From Pelagibacterales bacterium SAG-MED01 (GTDB lineage: Bacteria; Pseudomonadota; Alphaproteobacteria; Pelagibacterales; Pelagibacteraceae): DNA of 64,000 nucleotides. Location of the stretch: the NCBI GenBank assembly GCA_014654455.1, contig JACWCY010000004.1, forward strand, positions 42,070-106,069, written 5' to 3'. Shown here piece by piece: positions 47,164 to 55,538 of this stretch (the first letter of the stretch is position 1; each line of letters begins with the position of its first letter). Under the pieces are notes generated by a model, which was not told the DNA's origin, made no database searches, and saw nothing but the letters and a program-made list of their open reading frames with translations. Made by a program: the position numbers and the translations under genes.

Positions 47164-49712
47164 TATTTTATAATAAAGTTTATTATTTTATCTTTAACAT
47201 AAATTGTTTTAAATATTTTTTTATCCTTAATATATTTTTCAATTAGCTTCATGTCTTGTATATTTTTGATAATAAAATCCTCTGTAGCACCCTTTTTAAT
47301 TGAAAGAGTATTCCTTTTTCTTCCATTAACCTGAATTACAATTTCACATTTACTAGTAACTAGAAATTTTTTATTTATTTCTGGCCATTTTATATCTATT
47401 TTATCTTTAAATTTATCAAGACACTCACTAGTAATATGGGGAATGACAGGCATCATAACAATTAGAATTTTTTTAATATTAATTTCTAGGTTAGAGTAAT
47501 TTAAATTTGTGTCTGAAATTTTTTTATAGAAACCATAAATTTCATGAAACATAGCAATAATAATATTGTATCTAAATTTTTCTAATGCAAAGTTTATCTT
47601 TTCTATTGCTTGATTAGTAAAAATATCAATTTCTATGTTTTCACTTTGCTTTTCTTTTTGAAGAATCTGAAAAATTTCTTGATTTATTAACCAAAATTTT
47701 TGAATAAATTTAAAAGCAGAAGTCATACCAGTTTCAGACCATTGTACATCTTTTTCAGGTGGGCTATCAGATAATATAAATAATCTAACCGAGTCAGCTC
47801 CGTAAAGATCAATCATTTTTTCTGGATCAATAGTATTTTTTTTTGATTTTGACATGGACTCAGTTGGACCAACAGTTATAAAGTTTTCTTTTTGACCTTT
47901 TACATAAAAATTTTTTCCATCATCTGATACAATTTCATCAGGGCTTTTCCAGTTATTATCTTTATCTTTATAGGTTTCGTGACAAACCATTCCCTGTGTA
48001 AATAAACCTTTAAAAGGTTCAGTAATATTTGTTTCTTTGTTGTTTAAGCTAATGGCTCTTGTAAAAAATCTAGAATATAAAAGGTGTAAAATTGCATGTT
48101 CGACCCCACCTATATATTGATCTACGGGCATCCAATAATCGATATCTTTTTTTTCAAAAGCTTCAGATAAATTATTTGCTGAACAAAATCTAAGAAAATA
48201 CCAAGATGAGTCTACAAATGTATCTAGGGTATCTGTTTCACGAATACATTTTTTTCCATCGATCTCAACATGCTTCCAATCGGACTCTTTATCTAATGGA
48301 TTTCCATTGATATTTAAATTTACGTCATCAGGCAATTTAACAGGTAAATCTTTGACTGGTATTTTCACTATTTGATTATTTTCATCATATGCTACAGGAA
48401 TTGGACAACCCCAATATCTTTGTCTTGAAATACCCCAGTCTTTTAATCTAAAGTTTATCTGTTTTTTACCAATATTTTTTTTTTCTAAAATTTTAATCGT
48501 TTCAGGAACAGATTCTTCTGGAGCAGATAAACCATTTAAATATTCTGAATTAATAATTAGCCCAGGACCTGAATAAGCTTCATCAGAAACATTGAATTTA
48601 TCATCTTTATCAAGAGGTTTTACAACAGTTTTTATGTTTAATTTATATTTCTTTGCAAAATCAAAATCTCGTTGGTCATGTGCGGGACAACCAAACACAG
48701 CACCAAATCCATAATCCATTAAAACAAAATTTGCAAAGTAAACTGGAACTTTAATTTTTTCATCCAAAGGATTAATTGCTAAAAGATCAGTTTTAAACCC
48801 TATTTTAGCTGCTTGAGCGATTGACTCTTCAGTGGTACCAGTTTTAGAGCATTCTTGTTTAAATTTTATAAAATTCTTATCCTGTTCATAATACTTTGAT
48901 AGTGGATGATCAACTGAAAGAGCCAAAAAAGAAAAACCAAAAAGTGTATCAGGGCGAGTTGTATAACATTTAATAGTATCAACATTTTTTGATCCATCTA
49001 TTTTAAAATTAATTTCACAGCCAAAAGATTTTCCTATCCAGTTTTTTTGCATAGTTTTGACTTTTGTGGGCCAATCTTCAAGCTTATCTAAATCATTCAA
49101 CAATTCGTTTGAGAATTCTGAGATTTTAAAGAACCATTGATTCAATTTTTTTCGTTGGACTGTGGCACCCGATCTCCAACCTTTGCCATCTATAACTTGT
49201 TCATTTGCTAAGACTGTATTATCTACTGGGTCCCAATTTACATAACTCTCTTTTCTAAAAACCAAACCTTTATCATAAAGGTCTAAAAAAAGCTTTTGTT
49301 GATGTTTGTAATATTCAGGGGAACAGGTTGATATTTCTCTATCCCAATCTATAGATAATCCCAATTTTTTTAGTTGGGTTTTCATTACTTTAATATTTTC
49401 TTCTGTCCATTTTTTTGGATTTGAAAAATTTTCTCGAGCAGCATTTTCAGCTGGCATGCCAAACGAATCCCACCCCATAGGATGTAAGACATTAAATCCA
49501 ACTAATGATTTATAACGAGCAAGAACATCTCCAATTGTATAATTTCTTACATGTCCCATATGAATCTTGCCCGAAGGGTAAGGAAACATTTCAAGACAAT
49601 AAAATTTTGGCTTACTCGAGTTATTATTGGCCTTAAAAAATTTGTTATGATTCCAAAAACTTTGCCACTTTGTTTCGGTTTCTTTAAAATTATATCTTTG
49701 TTTATTAAGCAT
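47163..49712 (-). CDS. leuS: Leucyl-tRNA synthetase
   Basis: 849 residues, class Ia. HIGH-type motif [19 protein letters not shown], editing CP1 domain ([23 protein letters not shown] [13 protein letters not shown]), KMSKS motif SMSKSKKN and tRNA-binding C-terminal part. Length is normal. It starts the minus-strand run leuS-lptE-holA. Confidence 0.97.
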   Translation of the reverse strand: MLNKQRYNFKETETKWQSFWNHNKFFKANNNSSKPKFYCLEMFPYPSGKIHMGHVRNYTIGDVLARYKSLVGFNVLHPMGWDSFGMPAENAARENFSNPKKWTEENIKVMKTQLKKLGLSIDWDREISTCSPEYYKHQQKLFLDLYDKGLVFRKESYVNWDPVDNTVLANEQVIDGKGWRSGATVQRKKLNQWFFKISEFSNELLNDLDKLEDWPTKVKTMQKNWIGKSFGCEINFKIDGSKNVDTIKCYTTRPDTLFGFSFLALSVDHPLSKYYEQDKNFIKFKQECSKTGTTEESIAQAAKIGFKTDLLAINPLDEKIKVPVYFANFVLMDYGFGAVFGCPAHDQRDFDFAKKYKLNIKTVVKPLDKDDKFNVSDEAYSGPGLIINSEYLNGLSAPEESVPETIKILEKKNIGKKQINFRLKDWGISRQRYWGCPIPVAYDENNQIVKIPVKDLPVKLPDDVNLNINGNPLDKESDWKHVEIDGKKCIRETDTLDTFVDSSWYFLRFCSANNLSEAFEKKDIDYWMPVDQYIGGVEHAILHLLYSRFFTRAISLNNKETNITEPFKGLFTQGMVCHETYKDKDNNWKSPDEIVSDDGKNFYVKGQKENFITVGPTESMSKSKKNTIDPEKMIDLYGADSVRLFILSDSPPEKDVQWSETGMTSAFKFIQKFWLINQEIFQILQKEKQSENIEIDIFTNQAIEKINFALEKFRYNIIIAMFHEIYGFYKKISDTNLNYSNLEINIKKILIVMMPVIPHITSECLDKFKDKIDIKWPEINKKFLVTSKCEIVIQVNGRKRNTLSIKKGATEDFIIKNIQDMKLIEKYIKDKKIFKTIYVKDKIINFIIK

Positions 49713-49730
49713 TAAACTATACTAAATTTA

Positions 49731-50282
49731 TTAGAAGTTTTTACCTGGAATTTTATAATCACCACTTTCTTCTTTAGATTTAGCAAGATCTTTTGATTGC
49801 AGTTCCGCAGCTTTTTTTAAAATCGCAATTCTGATTTCCTGATTTGTTTTATTTTCAATACTTGTGACTTTGCAATTATTAAAACTTTCACACTTTCGTT
49901 TATGAATAATTATTTTGATAGCATCTGATCTTATTTCATTTGTTAAAAACCTGACTGATATTTTTATTTCTTCATCACTGTTTTCTTCACTAAACCAGTC
50001 TGTTATAATTATTCCACCGCCGTAATCTACAACACTAAGAGGTGCAAAGCTTAATTTATCCATTGATGCTCTCCACATAGGATTTGCTGAGCTAAACAAA
50101 AAGTCCCCACCTTTTTTGCCACCAAGAGAACCCAATCTAAAGCCTCTTCCTTCTTCAATATTTTTTTTAATTCGTTCGTTGGCATTCACCGGGTTTTTTT
50201 TTGCATCACTATATTTGAAGAATCCACCACCACACGAACTTGTGAAAAATGCCAATAACATTAAAATTAATAGTTTTTTCAT
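49731..50282 (-). CDS. DUF3576 family lipoprotein
   Basis: 183 residues from the ATG at 50282, chosen because it gives a lipoprotein signal peptide (KKLLILMLLAFFTSSC). After the Cys comes a Gly/Phe-rich stretch, an RFLTNEIRSDAIKIIIHKRKC core and a polar C-terminus. DUF3576 genes are commonly found beside leuS in alphaproteobacteria; an envelope role is likely, but the function is unknown. The gap to leuS is 18 bases. Confidence 0.87.
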   Translation of the reverse strand: MKKLLILMLLAFFTSSCGGGFFKYSDAKKNPVNANERIKKNIEEGRGFRLGSLGGKKGGDFLFSSANPMWRASMDKLSFAPLSVVDYGGGIIITDWFSEENSDEEIKISVRFLTNEIRSDAIKIIIHKRKCESFNNCKVTSIENKTNQEIRIAILKKAAELQSKDLAKSKEESGDYKIPGKNF

Positions 50283-50344
50283 AATTTGTACTAAGAAATC
50301 CTTAATAATAGCTATTTGGGGCAATTAAAAGGTGAATTTACAAT

Positions 50345-50383
50345 ATGTGATAAAAAAGCAACACTTATCATTAATAATCACAT
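50345..50383. repeat. Spaced inverted repeat in the DUF3576-porin gap
   Basis: ATGTGAT at 50345-50351 and ATCACAT at 50377-50383 are perfect 7-bp inverted arms, 25 bases apart, in the 186-bp divergent regulatory gap. The halves look like those of CRP-type sites but the spacing is wrong for one site, so they could be two half-sites or chance. The rest of the gap is AT-rich with no clear -35/-10 pair. Confidence 0.3.
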
Positions 50384-50456
50384 TTTCAGAGATAATTTGT
50401 GTAAAATTGTTTAATTAGAAATAATTTAACTTCATTCATATATGAACAAAAACGAT

Positions 50457-50463
50457 AAAGGAG
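50457..50463 (+). promoter_or_regulatory. Strong Shine-Dalgarno that sets the porin start
   Basis: AAAGGAG ends 5 bases before the ATG at 50469. Most genes here lack a clear ribosome-binding site, so this one stands out and argues against the in-frame ATG at 50442. Confidence 0.75.
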
Positions 50464-50468
50464 TAATT

Positions 50469-51467
50469 ATGGATAATTTAAAAAAAGTGGGATTAACAGC
50501 ATTAGCTGGTTCTCTTGCTGCTGTTTCAGCTCATGCAGCTGAAATGACTGTAAGTGGTGCTACTGTGCTTACTTATACTTCTGAAGATACTTCAGAAACT
50601 ACAGGTAACCCATATGGTATGAAAACAAACATTGGCTTCACTGCTTCAGGTGATGTTAATGGATATACTGTATCTTACATGCAAACTTCAGTTGACCAAT
50701 TCGCTGGTATGTCATCAGCTAGATTGTCAGTTGACATGGGTGATATGGGAACAATCGCGTTTGACCAAGGTTCAGGTTCAGGTCTAGCAACTATCGATGA
50801 TAAAACACCGACAGCTGCAGAAGAAATCTGGGATGGTTTAGATGGTACAACAGTAGGTGGTTTAGTAGGTGCAGCTGGTAACACAGGTGTATTTAACTAC
50901 ATTAACACTTTCAGCGGTCTTACTTTAAACGCTGCAGGTAGAAAAGGTTCTGGTGCTGCTAACTCTGATGGATCTTCATCAGGTTCTGGTGGTTCAGCTA
51001 TGGACTTTGCTTTAACTGGTGCTGGAGATATGTTAGGTCTTGATGGCTTAGCTTGGGGTGTTGGTTATGGTACTGCTGATGCAGGTGAGCAACAAAACTT
51101 AGCAGGAGCTGAAGATGCTGATACGCATGCTACAATCTTTGCTAACTACTCATTTGGTCCAGCAACTTTTGGTATGCAAAAATCTTCAATAGATTATGGT
51201 GCCAATGGTACTGCGAGCGAAGCTACAGATGCTTGGGGTCTAGCTGTGAACGTAAACGATGATATCTCTGTTTCATATGGTGAAAGAGATGTTGAGTACG
51301 GAAATGCTTCAGGCGCTCACGTAACTGAAAATGGTGAAGGTATCGCTATTGCTTACACTATGGGTTCTATGAAAATTGCTGGAAACAGAAACGAAGTTTC
51401 TAACAATGATGGAACTACAGGTTCAAATGACCAAATGACTGAGATTGCTCTTTCATTTGCATTTTAA
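50469..51467 (+). CDS. Outer-membrane porin (16-stranded type)
   Basis: 332 residues from the ATG at 50469. Signal peptide (KKVGLTALAGSLAAVSAHA, cut before AEMTVSG), then alternating beta strands typical of a general trimeric porin, acidic Gly/Ser-rich loops (for example around SDGSSSGSGGS) and a C-terminal Phe (ALSFAF) for BAM recognition. Codons favour GGT, GCT and AAC more than the neighbours, and with the strong ribosome-binding site and terminator this suggests abundant expression. Confidence 0.93.
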   Translation: MDNLKKVGLTALAGSLAAVSAHAAEMTVSGATVLTYTSEDTSETTGNPYGMKTNIGFTASGDVNGYTVSYMQTSVDQFAGMSSARLSVDMGDMGTIAFDQGSGSGLATIDDKTPTAAEEIWDGLDGTTVGGLVGAAGNTGVFNYINTFSGLTLNAAGRKGSGAANSDGSSSGSGGSAMDFALTGAGDMLGLDGLAWGVGYGTADAGEQQNLAGAEDADTHATIFANYSFGPATFGMQKSSIDYGANGTASEATDAWGLAVNVNDDISVSYGERDVEYGNASGAHVTENGEGIAIAYTMGSMKIAGNRNEVSNNDGTTGSNDQMTEIALSFAF

Positions 51468-51486
51468 TAAATAGTATATTTATTTT

Positions 51487-51520
51487 AAAAAGCCCCGTCA
51501 GAAATGATGGGGCTTTTTTT
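51487..51520. terminator. Rho-independent terminator after porin, probably bidirectional
   Basis: Stem AGCCCCGTCA (51491-51500) and TGATGGGGCT (51505-51514) with a GAAA tetraloop and one G-U pair, followed by eight T. On the minus strand the flanking A run becomes a U tract, so it can also end the convergent sulfotransferase transcript whose stop is at 51521. Confidence 0.95.
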
Positions 51521-53065
51521 TTATAGATTATTATCCAAGTGCGTAAAAAACTTTCTAAATTTGTCAAAAGCATTAATTGAAGATTTATAAATTGGTTTTC
51601 TTGCTTGAGCAGTACTCATTGTTTTTATAGGAGTAGTATTTTTATGGAAAGATAAACATTTTTCTTCCCAATTTAACTCACAATAATTAACAATTTTTTT
51701 AATTTCTGAAGAGTTGTTATTGATCAAATCTTCATATTTTACTTCAAGTATCCAATCTTTAAATATAGATTGCCAAAAATTCATAAGGTCTTGATATTGT
51801 TTGTAGTAGTTGACTAAATCTGTTTGGTCATATGTAAAATTGAGACCACCCTCGAATAAATTTTTATACATAGATAAGCAATTATTTTTAGAGTCACGTG
51901 TACAATGTATTATTTTTGCATTTGGAAATAAAATTTTGATAAAACCTAACCATCTAAAATTTAGCGGAGCTTTGTCTGTAATAAATTTTTCCTTAAAATG
52001 GAAATTATTAATAAATTCTCTGTAATTATTTCTTAAATTAATCAATTTGGATGTATTGTTAATTATTTCTTCAAAATTTTTGATTGAAAGTTTTTCATCA
52101 TTTATAAAATTTTCTTTTATAATACTGGATAAAATTGGAAGCTCTCCTGCTCCAAATACATTGCTATGAGATGAAATAATTTGTTCAACCAATGAGGTGC
52201 CTGATCTTGGCATACCCAAAATAAAAATTAGATCATCTTTATCTTCTTCTTTGGGATTAATTTGAATATTGCTAAATAATTTTTTTATATCTTCAAATAA
52301 TTTCAAATCTTTTTCAAACTTATAATTTGTTAGTTTTTTTTTTAAATTATTAGCTATGATTAAATTTTCACTAGCCTCTTTAATATTCCCTAAATCTTCA
52401 TCAGCTTTTGCTATGGCAAAATAAAGTTCAATTTTATCAGTATTTGTAAGATCTTTATTATCAATTTTATTTTTTAATCTTTTATAATGATCATTTTGAT
52501 TCTCATACTTATAAGATTGGCTTATCAAATTTTCAGCACGTGCAAAACTAGGGTTTATATTTAAAGCTTTATTAGCAAAGTTAATTGCATCATCAAATTT
52601 CCCCAATCCTTGATATGCTAATGCTAGTGAATAATAAACTATTGAATTTTCTTTATCAATTTTAAGAGCCTGATTATATAATTCAATAGCTTCACTAAAT
52701 TGATTCAAGTCTCTCTTTAGATTTCCTAAATTTACATAAGCATTTATATAATTTTTATTTTTTTTAATAATTTGCAAAAAACAATTTTCGGCTTTCTTAT
52801 ATTTTAATAAATTTCTATAATTCATAGCCAGGTTGTTATTAATTGCGATATTGTTGTTATCAATTTTTAGACCTTCTAGAAAAACATTTTCAGCATTTAT
52901 AAAATCACCAACTTTTTGTAGAGATGAACCAAGTAAATTATATAATATAATATTTTCTGGGTTTTTTTTAATTAATAGCTTACTTTTTGTAATGACAAGT
53001 TGAAAATTTTTAACATTAAATTGATTTAGTAAAATCTGTAATTGTTGATTAATATTATTATCCAT
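51521..53065 (-). CDS. TPR-repeat sulfotransferase family protein
   Basis: 514 residues. Residues about 1-220 are tandem TPR units (YNLLGSSLQKVGDFINAENVF, INAYVNLGNLKRDLNQFSEA, SIVYYSLALAYQGLGKFDDA). From about 265 a sulfotransferase domain has the PAPS loop LIFILGMPRSGTSLVEQIISSH, KFITDKAPLNFRWLGFI and IHCTRDSKNNCLSMYKN. It shares the design of the protein at 18955-20442, including the C-terminal Ser/Thr-Ala stretch STAQARKPIYKSSI. The acceptor is unknown. Confidence 0.9.
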   Translation of the reverse strand: MDNNINQQLQILLNQFNVKNFQLVITKSKLLIKKNPENIILYNLLGSSLQKVGDFINAENVFLEGLKIDNNNIAINNNLAMNYRNLLKYKKAENCFLQIIKKNKNYINAYVNLGNLKRDLNQFSEAIELYNQALKIDKENSIVYYSLALAYQGLGKFDDAINFANKALNINPSFARAENLISQSYKYENQNDHYKRLKNKIDNKDLTNTDKIELYFAIAKADEDLGNIKEASENLIIANNLKKKLTNYKFEKDLKLFEDIKKLFSNIQINPKEEDKDDLIFILGMPRSGTSLVEQIISSHSNVFGAGELPILSSIIKENFINDEKLSIKNFEEIINNTSKLINLRNNYREFINNFHFKEKFITDKAPLNFRWLGFIKILFPNAKIIHCTRDSKNNCLSMYKNLFEGGLNFTYDQTDLVNYYKQYQDLMNFWQSIFKDWILEVKYEDLINNNSSEIKKIVNYCELNWEEKCLSFHKNTTPIKTMSTAQARKPIYKSSINAFDKFRKFFTHLDNNL

Positions 53066-53076
53066 ATTACATTTTA

Positions 53077-53610
53077 TTAATTAAAATAAGATATAGCAGA
53101 AAATCCATAAGCTTTAATCATTTTTAATTTTTTTATATTTTTCTCATTAATTCCACCTAATGCAATTATTTCATTTTTGGCATATCGAGACAGAATATTA
53201 AATTTTGTTATACCTAATCTTTTTTTATAATCTTTTGTTTTAAATAGCGGTGATAAAAAAATTAATTTAACACCTTGCTTTTTTTTTAAATTTATCTCTT
53301 TAAAATTGTGTGCAGAACCTAAAATAAGAAATTTCTTTTTAATATTGTATTTTTTATATCCAAGTTCTTTGTTATATGAGGATAAATAAACTCCATCTAG
53401 GTCAAGATTAACCGCTAATCTAAAGTTATTTGCTAAAAATAGTTTTCTTCCCTGAGTTTTACAAAAATTTTTTAAATCAAGTAATTTTTCTTTTTCAACT
53501 GATCTGTTGTGATTCCTAAATATTATACCAATATTTTTATTTAATTTTAAAATTTTTTCTTTTTTAAATTCAGAAATAAAAGTAAAAATGTTAAGCTTTT
53601 TGTTATGCAT
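53077..53610 (-). CDS. Thiamine-phosphate synthase/TenI-like protein
   Basis: 177 residues forming a short TIM barrel: LFLANNFRLAVNLDLDGVYLSS, LGSAHNFKEINLKKKQGVKLIFLSPLFKTKDYKK and IIALGGINEKNIKKLK match the ThiE/TenI layout. It is shorter than ThiE (about 210), and the N-terminal pyrophosphate-site residues are not clear, so true ThiE activity is uncertain. The start codon shares a 6-base palindrome with the yggS start on the other strand. Confidence 0.72.
   Translation of the reverse strand: MHNKKLNIFTFISEFKKEKILKLNKNIGIIFRNHNRSVEKEKLLDLKNFCKTQGRKLFLANNFRLAVNLDLDGVYLSSYNKELGYKKYNIKKKFLILGSAHNFKEINLKKKQGVKLIFLSPLFKTKDYKKRLGITKFNILSRYAKNEIIALGGINEKNIKKLKMIKAYGFSAISYFN
53605..53610. promoter_or_regulatory. 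Shared divergent start codons (ATGCAT)
   Basis: The palindrome ATGCAT supplies the yggS ATG (53605-53607, plus) and the ThiE-like ATG (53610-53608, minus). Each gene's promoter and ribosome-binding region must therefore lie in the other's coding sequence. Confidence 0.7.
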
Positions 53611-54261
53611 AAAATAATAAATAATTTAATCGAAATTAAAAAAGAAATATATTTAAAAAATATGAATAACAATCTAATTCCAAAAATAATTGCTGTAAGT
53701 AAAACATTTATAATGAATGAGATAATACCACTGATAGATTATGGTCACACAGACTTTGGTGAAAATAAAGTGCAAGAAGCAATTGATAAATGGTCAAAGA
53801 TTAAAACTACTAATAAAGATATTAAATTACACATGATTGGAAAATTGCAAACAAACAAAGTGAAACAAGCTGTGAGTCTGTTTGATTATATTCATTCTGT
53901 TGACTCAATAAAATTGGCCGAAAAAATTTGTAAAGAACAAAAAAAAATAAACAAATCCATAAAATTATTTATTCAAATTAATTTGGGCAATGAAGACCAA
54001 AAAAATGGAATAGAGATTGAAAATTTTGCCGATTTATATCTTAAATGCAAAAATGACCTTAAGTTGGATGTGATTGGAATAATGTGTATTCCACCAGTTA
54101 AGAAAGACTCATCAATTTTTTTTCAAGAAATGAAAAAAATTGCAGAAAAATTTTCAATAGAAGAAATAAGTATGGGAATGTCCTCTGATTATCTTAAAGC
54201 AATAGAATATAATTCAACTTTTGTAAGAATTGGATCAAAGATATTTGGTGAAAGAAGCTAA
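53605..54261 (+). CDS. YggS family PLP-binding protein (PLPBP)
   Basis: 218 residues. The PLP Lys is in IIAVSKTF (Lys 33); DFGENKVQEAIDKW, HMIGKLQTNKVKQAV, IHSVDS, QINLGNEDQKNGI and SMGMSSDYLKAIEYNSTFVRIGSKIFGER are all family hallmarks. It keeps B6 vitamers in balance. The N-terminal helix (about 1-18) is expected in the family, which supports the start at 53605. It overlaps the convergent transpeptidase by 4 bases. Confidence 0.95.
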   Translation: MHKIINNLIEIKKEIYLKNMNNNLIPKIIAVSKTFIMNEIIPLIDYGHTDFGENKVQEAIDKWSKIKTTNKDIKLHMIGKLQTNKVKQAVSLFDYIHSVDSIKLAEKICKEQKKINKSIKLFIQINLGNEDQKNGIEIENFADLYLKCKNDLKLDVIGIMCIPPVKKDSSIFFQEMKKIAEKFSIEEISMGMSSDYLKAIEYNSTFVRIGSKIFGERS

Positions 54262-54752
54262 ATTATTTTTATTTTAGTATTTGGATTGATTAATTTTAAT
54301 AAAATAAGAAAGTCTTGTTTTTTTAAAGCGACACAACCATCTGTGCCTTTATAGTCTTTGGTTAAATGGATAAAAATGGCACTTCCTTTACCAAGGACTC
54401 TTTTATTAGTATTGTATAAAATTGGAATCATGAAATCATATTTATTATCTAATCGATAAAGTTTTTCATGTTTAATCTTTTTATTAATTTTCATTAATTT
54501 ATTATAATTTTTTTTATTAGTTTTATCATCACACCATCCCATATCTTTTTTAATTGCAATGGATTTAAGCTTAGTTAAAGGTTTTTTATTTTTGTCTTTT
54601 CTAAAATAAAGATTTCCTATTTTAAATATTCCTTTTGGTGTTTTTCTGTCACCTTCAATTTTATTTCTTATAATTCCTTTTTTTCCTACACAGCATTTAA
54701 ATTGAAAATTGTCATAAATAAGAGTTTCTTTATTTTTTAATAATATTATCAT
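54258..54752 (-). CDS. L,D-transpeptidase (YkuD) family protein
   Basis: 164 residues covering mainly the catalytic domain: KCCVGKKGIIRNKIEGDRKTPKGIFKI and the active-site segment IFIHLTKDYKGTDGCVALKKQD, with the His and Cys placed as in HxxxxxxxSxGCVR/A sites, though TDGC replaces the usual S(H/R)GC. No signal peptide is apparent, unlike most such enzymes. It would act on peptidoglycan cross-links if exported. It is 13 bases from the divergent regulator gene. Confidence 0.85.
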   Translation of the reverse strand: MIILLKNKETLIYDNFQFKCCVGKKGIIRNKIEGDRKTPKGIFKIGNLYFRKDKNKKPLTKLKSIAIKKDMGWCDDKTNKKNYNKLMKINKKIKHEKLYRLDNKYDFMIPILYNTNKRVLGKGSAIFIHLTKDYKGTDGCVALKKQDFLILLKLINPNTKIKII

Positions 54753-54765
54753 ATTTTGATTATAT

Positions 54766-55326
54766 ATGAATTTTAAAAAAGTAATTATTTATGATCATAA
54801 AATTTTGTTTAATATTTTAGATGAATTAAAAGAAAATTTTCAACTAAGTATAGTTTATGTAGATAAAAAAAATATTCATGAAACAAAAAAAGTTGATGGT
54901 GATAATTTGATTATTTCAAAATCGATACAAAATGAATTTAAAAATAATTTGGTATTAGATAAAAATCCTATCAAACTAGGAAAGCTTATTGAATTAATAA
55001 ATTTAAAACTTATAAAGGAAAAGTTTATATCTCAATCAGATATTCCAATAGGCTTATATAAATTGAATTTAAATTCGAGAAAGATAAGTAGAAATAACAC
55101 TGTAACTGATTTAACAGAAAGAGAAATTAATTTAATTATTTTTTTAAGAGATAGCCCAGTTGCTGTTAAAATAGATACACTTCAAAAAGAAGTATGGGAT
55201 TATGGAGCTAAATTAGAAACTCATACAGTAGAAACACATATTTATAGGCTTCGAAAAAAAATAAAAGATATATTTGGTGATGATCATTTTATTTTAAGTT
55301 CAAAAGAAGGCTATTCAATAAAATGA
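54766..55326 (+). CDS. Winged-helix regulator with degenerate receiver-like N-terminus
   Basis: 186 residues. The C-terminal OmpR/PhoB-type winged helix is clear (about 105-186: VTDLTEREINLIIFLRDSP, QKEVWDYGAKLETHTVETHIYRLRKKIKDIFG, FILSSKEGYSIK). The N-terminal 90 residues have an alternating alpha/beta pattern like a receiver but lack an obvious phospho-acceptor Asp, so control by phosphorylation is doubtful. It overlaps the ArfA-like ORF by 4 bases (ATGA). Confidence 0.85.
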   Translation: MNFKKVIIYDHKILFNILDELKENFQLSIVYVDKKNIHETKKVDGDNLIISKSIQNEFKNNLVLDKNPIKLGKLIELINLKLIKEKFISQSDIPIGLYKLNLNSRKISRNNTVTDLTEREINLIIFLRDSPVAVKIDTLQKEVWDYGAKLETHTVETHIYRLRKKIKDIFGDDHFILSSKEGYSIK

Positions 55327-55430
55327 AAAAAAAAAATAAAGTTGCAAAAGAATTATTTACCAAAAAATATAAGCCACAAATAGTAAAACCAAAAAAAGGA
55401 AAAGGAAGCTTTGTAAGAAAAAAAAAATAA
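55323..55430 (+). CDS. arfA: ArfA-like alternative ribosome-rescue factor (35 aa)
   Basis: A 35-residue ORF beginning in the ATGA overlap with the regulator stop. It is basic, and its C-terminal half, IVKPKKGKGSFVRKKK, lines up with the E. coli ArfA segment VEKNKKGKGSYMRKGK, with YKPQ in the place of FRQR. In ArfA this part reaches into the empty mRNA channel and recruits RF2. The hydrophobic tail that makes E. coli ArfA unstable is absent; the stop comes straight after the basic motif. The N-terminal half is short. If real, it frees stalled ribosomes. Confidence 0.68.
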   Translation: MKKKNKVAKELFTKKYKPQIVKPKKGKGSFVRKKK

Positions 55431-55444
55431 TAATCTATATTTAT

Positions 55445-55537
55445 TTAAACAAGAGATTTAAAAATTTTTTCAGCATCTTGTAACTTATTTTTTTGTAAAG
55501 CTTTAATACCTAGACGTGTTATTTCTTGAACATTCAT
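55445..55537 (-). CDS. 30-residue TPR-like mini-ORF
   Basis: It starts one base after the PfkB kinase stop and reads NVQEITRLGIKALQKN then KLQDAEKIFKSLV. The helix pattern and the AEKIF ending are like the first half of a TPR unit. It may be a remnant of a longer TPR gene, a real small protein, or chance. No ribosome-binding site is obvious; translation could be coupled to the kinase. Confidence 0.35.
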   Translation of the reverse strand: MNVQEITRLGIKALQKNKLQDAEKIFKSLV

Positions 55538-55538
55538 T

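Noticed and set aside
48241..48260. TGTTTCACGAAT in leuS as a second parS
   Set aside because: Only the left half matches; the palindrome is not completed.
50442..50468. Earlier in-frame ATG for the porin
   Set aside because: The ATG at 50469 has a strong AAAGGAG at proper distance and gives a clean signal peptide.
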